Positions 12,032 through 27,253 of a stretch of DNA of 64,000 nucleotides are shown here, one piece after another. Made by a program: the position numbers and the translations under genes. The first letter of the stretch is position 1. Each line of letters starts with the position of its first letter. This DNA is from Sarcomyxa edulis (Eukaryota; Basidiomycota; Agaricomycetes; Agaricales; Mycenaceae): assembly GCA_009761415.1 (NCBI GenBank), contig QUOL01000014.1, positions 984,294-1,048,293 of the forward strand. Reading direction: 5' to 3'. Under the pieces are notes generated by a model. The model saw only the letters and a program-made list of their open reading frames with translations, did no database searches and was not told the DNA's origin.

Positions 12032-13844
12032 CTACATGCATGTGGTCAGAAATTTTATTACAGTGCCTGATTGGAAAACGACAAACGACTGACCTTCCCC
12101 TCTGATCCACTTCCAAAGAAAGTAAGGAGGAAATAACATATATCTCCACTTCAGTCGGTCTTGCCACGGGACGAAAATCTTCCTTGTAGGTTTGTTTGGC
12201 ATCTTGGTCCACGTCAGCGCTCGTCTACGCGAAACGACCTGACCGCGATGGACAGTGGTTCGGTCGTAGCTCGGATTCAGGACGGCCGAACGTAGGTTTT
12301 TGGTCCCAAATAGAATAACAAAATCTGCGGGATCGCCCTGCGCTGGGAATAAACTTGAGTGCGCCTCAGTGTCTCCGATAGCGAGCTTGGACGTGGTTGT
12401 AACGGATCGCTGTATACAGAAGAAGAACGGAAGGAATGTAAGACCAAGGTCTGGATATAGATATGTCTATGAGGTGTGCTGCTGACCACTAGAACCCTAA
12501 GGTCTTCAGGTGTCGCGGCTTGAAACACGGCTGCACCGAATGTGCACAAAGACAATGGATCCAAAGATCCTTGGGGAGTAAACGCATTTTCGATATTATT
12601 AACCGACATGGCGATCTGCAACCCGTAGTTGTGAGCTAAATGCGGAACGCGCAGAGTGCTCCGAGGGGCGCCTAAGGGCTTTGCGTCATCGGCTCTGCCC
12701 ATCATGTACATATCGCTTTGAGGCAACCCGACAATACTGATAGGGAGACCATCCATAGCCTTGACGAGATCGCGCCATTGGATTTGGGACAGTAGTTGAA
12801 GACGTGTAGCATGGCCGATAGTGACTCGAGGGCCTCGTAATGTCGTTGTCCAATATCCAGTAGAGTCCGCCTTCAATTGCTGTATGACTTGATATATCAT
12901 TGGCTGCGTCTTGATATCTAGCGAATAATCCAGGTGGAAGTCGGCATGAAGATGCCACATCTTGGCCAACTTCAAGATCAAGTCGATGTTGTGTTTTTGC
13001 TGCTCAATAGTGGGTTCCACGTAGGGAGCGGAGCCTACAGCGGATACTTCACGGCGTTGAACGGCTTCGTACAAAAGACCGTAGTTCGGTCCTGGTTCCG
13101 TAGCATGCAGCGATTGAAACAGAGGCTCTTGAGCGAAAACTGTGGACGCAAAGCGGCATGTATATTCAATATCAGGAATCCTGTGAACGATGAGCAGACA
13201 AACCGCATATATGTATATCACATATCGACCCCCATTCCTGCCGCACTCGTATAGCTATATCAAGGCAAGAGAATCCGACCATGGTGTCAACTTCAACGTG
13301 GGCCCGCATGGAAGTGACTCCGCATTCTACACTCTCCCTAATCAATCGTGATGCGCGCATGTAAAGGTCTCCTTCGTCTTTAGGGAATGACGCTTTGGCC
13401 TTTGCGGTCAGTTTCATCGCTTCATCAAAGTTCCTAGGTGACCGCGTCAGAACCAACATAAGAAAGGACGGGACATACATACCCCTTCACAAGGTCCCCG
13501 CACTTGTCAAGAATAAAACATTTGTCTAGGTGTATATGGGAATGGCATAATCTATACGGGATCGTTAATTAATTATGATCTCTGTGAATAATTGAGGCTC
13601 ACGATGGTAACATGAGGCTTCCTTTAGCATCAATGACAGTATGGTTGTTTCTTGGTACTTCTGGTTCTGGCAACTGCGCGACCTTGAGCACTTTGCCAGC
13701 TCTGCATTCCACTCTCCACAGCTTCTCAGCTACGTCGGGGCTCCTAGCTGCAAGCCTGACATTCGTGACCGTGATGCTGGAGTTGTGCATGGCCTCGTGA
13801 GCCAAGTCGTTCTCATGCGAAGGGGTCATGCAGAATAGTGGCAT
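12032..13844 (-). CDS. Cytosine-deaminase-like metal-dependent amidohydrolase
   Basis: Exons 13844..13603, 13551..13483, 13433..13204, 13139..12487 and 12409..12032 give 523 residues. The metal-binding motif HSHIHLDK spans the first intron (about residue 85). Further family motifs are RAHVEVD, VFAQEPLF, HLHADFHLDYSLD, VTIGHATRLQLLSQ, NNIENAFTPQGSLDPL, and PSYDRTTV near the end. Such fungal enzymes hydrolyse C-N bonds of cyclic amides or amidines; the substrate here is unknown. Two joins deserve notice: the third intron uses a GTTTGT donor, and the fourth could start at 12489 instead of 12486, removing one residue. After the normal end of the family (VVSRRRAL) the frame continues for about 55 residues with a Trp-rich hydrophobic stretch. 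The start could also be an internal ATG at 13829 or 13787. Confidence 0.8.
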
Positions 13845-14308
13845 GATACGGGGGATAGATGAGGTATTGATAGCACCAACATTCTATCACCTTCGAGTGT
13901 CTTAGAAGGACGAAAGGTTCGGAGTCTAACTATCGGTGGAGGTGCCCTGATAACATGCAATTGTCCTGCCGTTATCATGTTGCATGCCCCGAGGTTGACA
14001 GATTTTTTTTTCGGTTCCTTTGTTCGCCTCGATAGGATATTCGTGCCAGAAGAACCCGACAATATCGAAAGTATCCAGATCGCAGAGAAAGTCCTCAGCA
14101 GAATGAGAGCCTGCAGAAGATGCCGATTCGGATTGCCAGTGATATACGCGGTACGAATCCGAAATTTGTACGCGTCGAGGTTGACTCTTGTCCGGATACT
14201 TGCCGCCATCCATAAAAATGCCTCAAATTCACGAGGATATCTCCCAAGTATCTGCTTTTCGCCCTCTTACGACACCCTAGAAACTCCACTCCTCATCTGC
14301 TAGTTTCA
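13845..14308. other. Divergent spacer between amidohydrolase and dienelactone hydrolase genes
   Basis: About 460 bases holding two divergent promoters. Contains a run of T at 14002-14009. No gene and no confident regulatory motif seen. Confidence 0.45.
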
Positions 14309-15532
14309 ATGAGTTGTCCCGACTGTGTAACGGGTACGATCGAGCTTTTCTTCGAAGATACGACCTAGCACTCACAGTCCTCACAGGTGCTGTACTCCCC
14401 GGAGAACCAGCCGGTATTATCAGCACACAAGGAGCTTACTATGCAGCTGCACCAGAGCCCTCGAAACGCGCTGTGCTTCTGCTCACCGACGCGTTTGGTC
14501 TTCCTTTGGTGAACTGCAAGCTTATGGCGGATGAGATATCTAAACGGCTCGCATGCGATGTCTGGGTCCCTGATCTGTTCAATGGTATGTAAACCCCCCG
14601 AGCTCATAGCTCTACACAAGTACTAATGCGTGCTCTTCATGAAGGAAATCCGGCCCTTCTACTCTCCCAATTGACACTTCTACCCGTCCATGCGGGTGTT
14701 AGACGATCTTGGTTCCAGACTCTTGGTCTTATCTTCAGGATACTCCCTCGCATTCCCGCACTATATGCAGCTAGGGCGTCGGTTGTCGACCCTAGAGTGA
14801 CTTCGGTACGTGTTTTCTTCCTAGTGCTTTTCATTATGTCTCAAACAGGATACTAAGATGCAATGCATACTATAGTTTATAAATGCCGTCAAAGCAGAGA
14901 AGAAGTACGAGAGCATCGGCGCGGTTGGGTATGTGATATTTTTATACGTATACAAACCTCTATAGCTTAACTCAAAACACTCTGTAGATATTGTTTTGGA
15001 GGGGGTGTTGCTATCAGACTGGCAGGGACAGACCTTTTGAAGGGTGCCGTCATCTGCCATCCGTCCCCGCCTAAGCCTGAACAACTAAAAGCCATCAAAG
15101 TGAGATATCTTTCGTATCGTGGAATCTCTCACGTATTAACCATGATTTTGATTAGATACCTTGCTCCTGGGCATGTGCTGAAGGTATGTCATTTCTCTTC
15201 CGTGACTGCGATGAGCTCATACGAATATTAACGTACAGAGGACTCCGCGATGCCCGAAAAACTTCGCCTTGAAGCCGAAGCAGAGTTCATTAACCGTAAA
15301 GGCAAAGAAAATTACGTCGACTACGAATTCAAGGTCTACCCTGGTATGTCCATGCACTTAGGGTCCACCCCTGATTGATTGGACAAGTCATACTGACACA
15401 AGGCTTCACTCAAAAGGAACTGCGCACGGTTATGCTGCCCGGCCTGATCCGTCAATACCTGCAGTGCAGGAGGCATATGAGAAGACAATGGACCAAACGA
15501 TCGATTGGTTCAATAAAACATTAATTGTATGA
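14309..15532 (+). CDS. Dienelactone hydrolase family alpha/beta hydrolase
   Basis: Eight exons (14309..14333, 14387..14584, 14645..14805, 14876..14928, 14988..15099, 15156..15183, 15239..15343, 15417..15532) give 265 residues. It starts MSCPDCVTGAVLPGEPAG, a usual fungal beginning for the family. The catalytic triad is visible: Cys148 in GYCFGG, Asp194 in CAEEDSAMPEKL, and His231 in GTAHGYAARPDPS. DLH enzymes open lactone rings during breakdown of aromatic compounds; the fungal relatives of this subtype are mostly uncharacterised. Two introns end in GAAG or AAAG rather than CAG. Residues 70-105 (SQLTLLPVHAGVRRSW and on) form the variable helical segment before RVTS. No signal peptide is visible, so it is probably cytosolic. 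All exon joins keep phase, and I regard the model as sound. Confidence 0.88.
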
Positions 15533-15839
15533 TGTCTTCGATGAATACTTTCGATGCGAAGGCCCTTTCATGTTCTCATACCCTTTGACTTGATATTCCT
15601 ATCTTGGAACAATTTCTTTGCACGAGAGTTCGAATGTTCTTTGCATTTTGTTTCTTTATCTCCGTAAGTAAAGTAGGACTACGAAATCCATGGTATTATT
15701 TGCTAGTGATCTATTGTATACCGAAGCATGATGTGAAAGGTCGTAGCAAAAAAGTTGAAGGTACTAGGATACAGCTGAGGTTGTATTGGATTGGTATTGG
15801 ATGAGACTTGGAACAGCGTACTGAATTGGTGGGAGGGTT
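15533..15839. other. Convergent spacer
   Basis: 307 bases between the stops of the dienelactone hydrolase and TCP11 genes; no gene seen. Confidence 0.5.
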
Positions 15840-18100
15840 CTATGCGAGGAAGCCAGGCTGCAGGTAAAGAGGCACATATGTCGACAGGTGGATAGTCGAA
15901 AGTCTCGCAAGCCTCTCCGCAAGAGATCGAATTTCTTCAGAAATAGGCTCCATTCCGAAATCTAATCCAAGCGGAATATCAACACGGCGAGTATGCTCAA
16001 AACTCTTCATGATATCGATCGTCGCAAGCCCTCCAGATAAAGAGTCGGGACCAGGATAAGCAAGCGTGACCAGAGTCTTGAAAACAGCATCGCGCAGACG
16101 GTCTTTGACCAAAACACTCAGCGGAGAGCCACACCGCATGTTCGACTGCGCCCACTGCTCTGCGACTCCCAGTATCCGCTCGTCTGGCGCATGTTCAACA
16201 GGGGATGAAGGAGGGGAAGGTGAAGTCTCATTCCCAGAATCAGAACGTGAACGAGAAGGTGTGGTACTGTGGGCCCCACTTCCACTTCCACTTCCACTTC
16301 GCGCTTCCTTGGCACGCATGGTGACCTGCAAGACGATATCCTGTTCGACCCTATCCCATTTCTCGTCCTCTTCATTCCTATTGCAATTCCCTGGCAGAGT
16401 AGAGCTTCCTACTTCTCCGGCTCGACATCTCCGAGTAAAGCAGTACCCGAGAGGGTACGGCGCCGCGAGGTCCTGGATTTCCTTCTTTAATTTCAGTAGG
16501 TCAGAGTCATCGATTTTTGGGGTGTGCTGCTCGCCACATTCCGAATGCACAAGCTGCCGATAGAGAAGCAGAAACATAGACAAAGCCACGGCATTCGCCG
16601 AGTCCGTATTGAGATGTGTCAAGCGCTTATTATCGAGATAAGTAGTCTCGGGGTATCCGGAGAGTGGTTTGATAGTGGGTATTGGATTCGGTGATGGGCG
16701 AACGGTGTGATGTGGTGAAGGTATTAGTGATGGTGGGTTGAAGATTAGATCTGTGAGTCCCTTGAGGACAGCCAAGTATGTTTGCTGAGTTTTGGATAGC
16801 GTTGGATAGTCGATGGATTTAAGGGGATACGCAGGATGGGACAGGGGTTGCTTCCAGGCGAGCATGCCTTCATGAGCAGAACGCAGCCAGACACGCGCAA
16901 TTGGAGCGGCAGAATCGAGGCGTCCTTGAAAGGCTTTTCGTTCATATTCCGCCGAGGTAGCGATGAGAGTCGGACGTAAAGTCTGCAGTTGGTGGTTCGC
17001 AATGTCCTGGAGATGATGAGCTACTGGTAAGAGAACATTCCAAAGAAGAGACGGACTCACTAGTTTCATGAGTTCAAGGATTTCCAGGCATAGACGAATC
17101 GTGTTTATGGCATCAGTTTTCTTTCCACCGTTCTTCGGAGAACTTGCCTGTGCTGCCTCCATCATAGCCTCGACAGCATGGTCCCTCATTGGGGCACAAT
17201 GCTTTTTCAGCGTGAGACCGATAGACCGGAACAGACCTGAAGGATCGAACAAGTCACGCCTGAGCTCTTGCTCTATAAGTTCTGGATCGAAGACAGATCG
17301 CATGTAGGCAACCTGGTCGGAATACTGCTGTGTCTGGGATTTCAAGGTCTCGGGCTTCACGTGAACACCCGGCACGCTCGCTATAGGCTGGATGACAGCG
17401 AGAAGCACTTCTAGGAATTCCACGAGTAGATGCCGAAGGCGGGATGGCATTCGTATGGTCACGATGCGCAGTTCAGTGGAGAATATGGGGATGGGGAATT
17501 CCTTCTGGAGAGGAATTTCGGTACAGGCACAGACAGTTTCGCGAGGATTTCCGAGCCAGTCAAAGGAGATACACGTGCAACCTGTCTCCAGCTCCCGAAC
17601 GACAGCTTTCCAGTAGTTATCGGCCATTTCTCGTTTGCGAGGATTGGATGTAGGTCGAAATTGGAGGCCAAGATCATAGAGTAGATCATGACCTGTGGCG
17701 GACGGTGTATTGTGAGTGATGAGACAGGTGCATGGAGAAACTACGCACGAAGTTGAGCATTGCGGAACATGGCATCCAGATCCAACTCCTGGAGAGTACG
17801 CCTGCTTATGGGGCTGTCACAGGGTGGTATGCGGATAGAATTATGAGCACCCGTGGCTACTAGGGGTCGCGAGTGAGCATGAAGAAGATAATGTAGCTCT
17901 TCGAAGCCGTTACAGTCCATGACATGGGTAAACTTTATTGTTGGCGACACTAGGTCCACTCGTGGACGTTTAGCTGGTGGCCATGGAGAGTCTGTAGTTG
18001 TTGGACAGGGATCTGTGGCAGATGCGGGGTCATTGGAGGGGACCTGGGGTGCTTCCGGGTCAAGTTTTCGCTTTCGATTTAGTGGGGTATGGCTATCCAT
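15840..18100 (-). CDS. TCP11: T-complex protein 11 family protein (yeast Sok1 homologue)
   Basis: Exons 18100..17749 and 17692..15840 give 734 residues. The first 60 residues are basic and Pro-rich, with possible nuclear signals (NRKRKL, AKRPRVDL). From about residue 65 the Tcp11 domain begins: FEELHYLLHAHSRPLV, then LLYDLGLQFRPTSNPRKREM, DNYWKAVVRELETGCTC, and in the middle FDPSGLFRSIGLTLKKHCAP and TIRLCLEILELMKLV. In yeast, extra copies of SOK1 suppress loss of protein kinase A, so this protein is linked to cAMP signalling. A Ser/Gly/Arg-rich stretch (GSGSGSGAHSTTPSRSRSDS) interrupts the domain at about residue 560. A 2.1 kb gene-free region lies upstream. Confidence 0.85.
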
Positions 18101-20183
18101 GAGATGGGGGGAGGAAAAGAGAGTAAAAAGGAGGGAATATAAGTAGGGGGGTTAGCGGGAAACACATGTACTGCTGCAAGGGCATGTTGTAGGCCTCGAA
18201 GCTAGGAGGAGCGCTAATTTGAACGATCGCGGGACTAACGTACGTGCTTTTCTCCCGTGAACCGCATTTCGAATGTCCTGCCATTTCGAATTGGTGGCAC
18301 GCAAAACTATCTCTCTATTTTATCCGTTCATTTCCCGTCTATCCTTATCAGACAGCCAGGGGCAACACGCACCAGAGAGTGGCATCTCATCATTGCTTCC
18401 TATCTTGTCTGCGTTTCTATCGATATGCATACTCCTTTTATCTGGCCCGGATTATCTTGGACGTCCACCTGATGGTACTAGTAAGTAGACAAGCTTGTTG
18501 TCCGAGTATACCAGGATACTGGCCAATGACCTCAAATGCGCCCAATCTCCTTACTCTCGTGCATGCGGCTTTGCTCCTAGAAGGTCAACGGAAATGATCG
18601 TGGCGGTTCCGGATTGCATCCAAGGAATACGGATACATTGTCCCCATTATCCTTGCTTTAATGAATCGCCAACTTTCTTTCGCCGCCACGGGCCATCTGA
18701 CCTTTCATCAAATTTTTCTCAGGTCGTTTCTCCCGGATTGACTCGGATTGGCCAGGCCACTCTTGTTTCTACCGGAAAACGCTGAGTACGGCTATCCACA
18801 TATACTGCGAGGCTTACGGATTAATTAACGGTCTCCTACAGGTTCTGTCACTCGAGAATCTACCCACGCGTACCTTAAGTATTCCTGCCACGGGGATTAT
18901 CACCAGATACATACTCATGTCGACTTTGGAATGCTTAAATCGTCGTTATTACGCACATCTTGGCCACGCTGCAGAAGAACCCTCTTTTACAACTTTCACT
19001 ACTTGTCAACGACGTCTATCTGTGAAAGACATGAGTGATATCCTTTCGCTCGTTGACGTAGCTGACACGGACTCGAGATTCACCGTGGTCAACGCGTCAA
19101 CGCGTCAAAAGTACATTCGATGATCTATGGGGATGGATGTCCCATGTGGGGCAAATGAACACTCACCGTATCCCACCGCACAGCGGGCTTGGGAAAAAAT
19201 TTGACACCACGCAACTTCTGTCGCATTTTCAATGGAACTGCATGTCCAGCGAACTTATGTTGCTTCCGCGGACTACGGGAAGAACACCGACTGCATAGTA
19301 TGTGCATCTGCCTCATGATAGTCTGCCTATACTTACTATCGTCAAGTCGCAAACTTTCGTCTCGTTCGGCTTGTATGTGCTTGTATGTCTCCGCAACTAG
19401 TGGCCGTGGCGTTATCATCTGGTAACACAATCAGCTTTCTGGAGTCTACTTTCCCCACATCCATCTGTGGAGTATCATCTCTGATTTTGAATATAAACAG
19501 GGTCGTACTTCGACGACACGTACTCGACGACGTCAAACATCTCGCAATCCCGGACTTCTTGCGGTGCTATAATTGTCCCATTCATCATAGATAAGTTGAC
19601 CTGCAAGATACGAAGAGAAGAGGAACGTAGACCTCGAGGGTCTCTCCTTCCCGTTCAACGTGATGGTAAGCTATTCACAGGTGCTCTTGACATGTAAATC
19701 GTACGTCCTCGGTGGCTTTACACCGAATCCCACAAATTTGGTGCACTGAAAATCCACGGCGCCACACGTGTTTGACGGGAGGTCGACGATGTGGCCACGA
19801 GTTTCTCTGTCCCTAGCCTAGTTATCGTATCGCACTCCACCCTGTATACGCCGCACAATCTCAACCGTCAACAAATGTATTGTGGTTTTCTTAGATATGC
19901 AATCGATGATATTGCGAGCGTGACTCGTTTCGCGATCGTGGCGTTCAAACAAAGTGGCGCAGAAGTAGAGACAGTCTACTTCTACTCTGGCTGGACAGGA
20001 TGTCTGTCCTTCTTTCTGATAACACGTTGATCATGATGTATTGATAGACTGAAGTGCCGGTAGAATTTATTATGCACACTATAACGCCATGGGCCAAGGT
20101 CCGATTATTTTCTACGGACAGAGTCGACTATACGTATACAGGAGATCCAAAAAAGTCCTCGACTCGAGTCTCCAAGAATTTCT
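18101..20183. other. Long gene-free region upstream of TCP11
   Basis: About 2.1 kb between the TCP11 start and the VMA2 stop codon, both on the minus strand. Scattered short frames, none with a family match or splice chain. Could be the TCP11 promoter plus VMA2 3' end. Confidence 0.5.
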
Positions 20184-22257
<2,074 letters not shown>

Positions 22258-22444
22258 AATCGTGAGCTAGAATAACCAGATATCGTCCACGAGATTCAAG
22301 GGTATGCAGAAGAGGCTTTGAAAGTACGCGGCGACGGAGGAGTGACACTGCTTTAGCGTTCCTCGCATGATGCGGTCCTTCAATAAGTTCTCACGGACAG
22401 TCCCTGAGTCCAGCGGACCCCAAATATACATGTTTGAAATTATT

Positions 22445-25400
22445 CTAACCCTCTCGTAAAAGCATGTCAGCGACAAGATGAGCCTCCTTCGTAACGTCGG
22501 CATCAGTTGATGACCTGTGGGAGCTAGAGTTCAACACCACTCAATACGGAAATTGTTGGAATCAGGCTCATACCATTCTGTTTCGAGCAGAACGGTTTCA
22601 AGTTCATCAGTATCGCGTCCGAGATCCTTGCTTTGTAGAACAAGATACATATACTCGGCTGTATCTGCACGGATCTGATACAGAAGGTAAGCTACGAAGT
22701 GGATATGATTTTGAGACATATACTTACTTTAGGGAACTGATGGCCAAGGAAATTCGGCAGCGTTGAGACACAACTTGGGAAAAGTTCATTGAAAGGAAGA
22801 AGGTTGACCAGACTACGGAGAAAAATCAGCGTCGTACAGGCGAGAAAGATTCAGAGGTTTTACATTTTCATGGATTCCTGGATTCTCAACACGCTCTTCA
22901 ATCGGTGGACATTTCTTGATACTATGGAAATCAGAGTACGAAGGCTGGAAAAAAATAATTCAACAGGTGCATCGACCAAACCGCTTAGATATACGAACCT
23001 CTCTAAGCCATCTGATATTGACAAGAGTCGCTCAAGAGTATCGGCTTCTAGAAGGACATTGAAAGTCTGTAGAACCGGGACGACAACTGCGTTCGATGTC
23101 AGATGGGATTGTGCGTGGTCGATAAGGTCTCCAACGAAAGCCAGTAGACTATACCCGGTGTCCCCTGAGTTATCGACAGGTAGGGAGTCGACATAGGACA
23201 CTAAACTCGACGCGACGTGGCGTTGCTACCACGTAAAGCGGGATCAGTATGGAGACAGAAACGAGGGGCCAACGACTTACGGTGCTGTCTGTTTTGCTAC
23301 CTAAACTAAGGACGAGACCAGTGAGGATCGACTTTCGGTATCGATCCACTTCCAATAGTCGAACGGCTCTGGGAAATAACCGGCTGCCGTCATTCCATGC
23401 GACTGTCTCGGAGTCGCTGAGAAATCACCGTCAGAAGAATGTAATTGATCTTCAGATGGTATGCCTCACCTGAGAAATAGTTGTTTCATCAAAGACTGCC
23501 CTTCGATATTCCATTTTTCAGCATTCGCGACGGACGGAGGGGTCAGCCGGAGAAGGCGCATGAAACATTCTCCAGCTTCCTGTCGAACATTATCCAGGCG
23601 TTCCACGCCTTGCCTGAGGATTCCACCGATGGCACTTTGATATCTCGATTCCGGCAAGTATTCCTCGAAAGCAGGTATACGAGACGCATTCGATATGAGA
23701 ATCTCAGAAAATGATGTGAGACCTTGAATGCAGGCCATCCTGATCCAGGAGCCCACGTCACCACGTTCATCCATCGAATAGTCTTCCAAACCGCCTTGAA
23801 GCGCATTGAAAAAGCTAACGACAACATCGGGTAGCAAACCTGGCAACGATGTAGATTTGTATGCGGACAGTTGAACATGAAAAAAAAAGAAGAAGGCGTA
23901 CGGAGTGAAAGGTGCGCAATAACTGTTGATAAAATTTGGGGCATGGCCAAGTAGCAATTACGGCGCGCCTCGATATTAAGTTTCATTGGGGAGACCTAGA
24001 CCTAAAATGAGATATGATCCATGCTGCAAATATTGCTTTCTTACGTGGGTATTCACGCATTCCAGAAGACATTGTGTAGCTTCTGGCAAGCTGGCCGGAT
24101 GAACATCATAGTCAATGGCTCCAAGTACTCGTCCAAGGCTTTGCTGGACATGAGGAGATCCGGTTTTCAGCTCTCGAATCAGCGTGCTAATGGGATGTGA
24201 TGGTAAGTGTCCCATCTGGAAGCAATTGATACCGGCTGACTTATCTTGTAACAGTTGGACTGCAATCCACTAGCCTACTGACTGAAGCAAGAGCTGCTGC
24301 TGCTGATTCTTGAACGGCGGTACTTCGGTGCTTTACCCCCTGATCAATCACTTTTTGCCAATTTGGAAAAGAAGAACGTCCCTCGAGGCCAATTTCGGTC
24401 AAAGTGATGGTATTTGCGATCAGTCGACAAGTGGCGCCGATTATTAGTTCATTACGGGTACCACTCAGTGCCTCGGGAGCGATCTTGGACATGTGTCCGA
24501 AAATCTGATGGTTGCTTATGTCTTGAGTGGATGTTATTCGGAGCCGAAGAGGGAAAACATACGTCGCAGAGCCTTCCCTCCAATAATTCTGCTTGATTTG
24601 CTTCACGATAAGCAAGAGCAATCTCTGTCAGTGCTAACAGACCTCCATGTGTATCGGTCGTATCAGCCGAATGCAACAGCTCGGCCTTTGCATATGGTAG
24701 ATATAAGACAGTCAGTCAACAGGGAAGGATGTTTAGTGGCACGTACGGCTCTAAGGGTTGCTTTGGGGCCTAGCGTCGAAACATCAGAAAGGCAAAGTAG
24801 TCTAAGGGACTGAGATCCCAGATGCCTCATGGAGGGATCCCAGTGCCTCAAGGTCACGTTCAAGAGATGATCGAATAAGAAGGGGCGGTATTCCTCATGT
24901 CTAGAACAAGGAAATGGTGTAAGCTCATGTTCACTTAACTAAGGGTTGTCCTTACTCTGCGACCCGTGGTGCAGCAACTAGAAACGCGTTTCTTCGTATG
25001 CTGACCGCGTAAAAATCGGTCTTTCCCAGCACGTCGATACCATGAGGAAAGAGGCTCTTGAGAAGAAGGATGAAAAACACTTTCCCGGTCCGGACAAAAG
25101 CATAGTAGACATACCATCCGGCCAACATGTTCTTGAAACGCAGCACTTGCCGCTCGACGAATATGTATTTCGCGGTCATATAAAGAGACAGTAACTAGCC
25201 GACGAGCGAGATTGTTGGCGTGTGGGACCAAATCTGCGACATCCTGAGCCCTGGCGAGGGCCCATAATACATACGCTGCAGAATCGCGCACGTTTGAACC
25301 GATAGAATGCGCGCCTTTGCGTAAGTCGAAATAAAGGGCCTATCGAAACGTTCTTTCAGCCGTAAAGGCGTGGATAAAACGATGCACTTACTTTAGACAG

Positions 25401-27024
25401 CCATTCAATAAGTTCGGGAAGCTTTTCAGAAGCCACCAGGCCTCGACGGGCCATTTCAGCACATGCTAGGCATGCACCATGCCACGTACTCTCAGCAATA
25501 GCAGGGAGATCGTATAAGCTGGCAGCTGCAATAGAATGTATGGCAAAAAGTCCCATGATTGTGTCTAGGACCTGATCGGTGAAGTCTGGTGGGAGGCGCT
25601 CTGATATCCGGGCAACACCTTTGGCGGCTGACCAGCGAACGATGGTGTCCTGTATCGTGGGCCTCACATCAAGACCAATGCAGGATGTTCTAAGGAAGCA
25701 GCGGACCTTATCCTGAAGACCTTGAAATAGTTGCTCTAGAACAACCTCTACAGTCTCTGGAACTTCAACATCAGCTTGAGGCTCCACTTCAGTCCCGCTG
25801 AGAGTGTCTATTCCAGTCAACACCCTAGCTGTGTTCGAAAGTCAATTGAATTCCAGATGTCAAATCAGGAGGTCTTGCCTTTACGACGACCAGTCGTAGA
25901 CTTCGCTGATAGTAGACGTAGTGCAATTCGGGCTATAAGTTTAGTTTTAGATTTTCGAACGACTGTGTTGCTCATCAGGCTGCTACTGTGATCCACTACG
26001 TTGCCAATTTCGAAGAGCTCTTGGGCTAGAGCCTGGATCTGCTCTACAGGGCCAGATTTGACGACCTCGCAAAGGACTTGCAATATTCCAATCGCCTAAT
26101 GAACGTGTTGGTATGTAAAAACTTGTAGAATAGCGGACGAAAAACATACCCCAAAGACATCAGCTGGTCCTTGAAGCACGGTCTTTGACCATCCTAGAAA
26201 CGTATGGAAGAGAGACCTGGTGTCCTTTCTACGAGAGCTTTAGATGGAGTTTGAAGCACAAATGCATTATCTCGTACCTCATATATAGGCGGGATAACAG
26301 AATAGCAGCACCTTCGCGTTCTATACCGGCTTTACCTAGAAGTTGTTTTGCTAACGACTCTATAGAGGCTGCAGTTTTTCCAACACTATCTCCTTCGTCA
26401 AATTGCGCCAAATCAAAGGGTATCATGCATATCAGAGAAAGCCAGAGAAGAACGACATATCGCAGAGGCCATTGGGAGATTTTCTTGGCAGGACCTTCCG
26501 GCAAGAGCATGTAGTCCAATGCGATAGATAGATCAGCAATCTCATGGGGAAAGAACCTGACTATTGATCATTCATTGCACGCTCAAATTCGGACCATGGT
26601 GCTCGAGCACTGACTGATGGTTTTATATCCACGACACTTGATGTAACTGTACAACAAATGTGTAACGCGTCCCACTCTGCTTGGAGAGCTCGGTCGACCA
26701 GCAACAACAGATTTCGCGTGTTTTTTGAGACATTCGACCACAGGAGCTACGAGCTTCTCTAGAAAAGGATCAAGCAGATACGATTGCTCCTGATACTCAT
26801 CAAGCTACAGACGACGCGTTAACGATCTGCTCTGGAGAAGATAGCTTGATACTCACAATGTCTGATAATCTTCTAAGTAGAGCGACTTCATCTCTCTCTT
26901 CTCCAGGATCCGGTTCGGCTTCAAGGTCCAGCGATAGAAACGATAATTGCGTGTTCAAGAACTCCCCGTGTTTCTCGAACGTCGCCAAGAGTTTCCCTTC
27001 TGCAAACTCATCTTCTGCAAGCAT
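22445..27024 (-). CDS. TBCD: Tubulin-folding cofactor D
   Basis: Twenty-one exons give 1160 residues, near the human length. Coordinates: 27024..26857, 26804..26615, 26560..26278, 26228..26150, 26095..25879, 25828..25707, 25649..25392, 25339..25115, 25056..24956, 24900..24747, 24685..24563, 24504..24245, 24183..24045, 23995..23902, 23839..23470, 23416..23281, 23225..22999, 22944..22864, 22812..22728, 22674..22574, 22514..22445. Diagnostic stretches include WPLRYVVLLWLSLICMIPFD, DTIVRWSAAKGVARISERLP, WHGACLACAEMARRGL, HSIGSNVRDSAAYVLWALAR, GVDVLGKTDFYAV-like GIDVLGKTDFYAVSIRRNAF, and AEYMYLVLQSKDLG. Cofactor D captures beta-tubulin during heterodimer assembly; it is made of HEAT repeats. The fifth intron has a GC donor, and the twelfth probably runs from AT to AC. 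Both choices are forced by conserved residues on each side. Confidence 0.92.
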
Positions 27025-27253
27025 TCCAGGGTATAAGTGCGGTAAACTGTAGCTGGGAAGATGGCAGTAGGACTAGGTTCGATAGAAAGAACTGAGTGGA
27101 TAGAATTCAAGTTGATCGGGCAGTTGATCGGGCGCAGACTTCAGTTTTCCCTTTCGAGAAGTCACTTCATCTACTGAACCTACATACAATTCGCCACAGT
27201 CTCTGGTCATTAACTTCCTTGCCTATAGAACCCCGGAAATCAAGTCTTACAAG
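27025..27253. promoter_or_regulatory. Bidirectional spacer between TBCD and BUD22
   Basis: The 229 bases between divergent start codons carry an imperfect tandem duplication GTTGATCGGGCA at 27112-27121 and 27122-27131, reading GATCGGGCAGTT twice. No other motif assigned. Confidence 0.4.
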
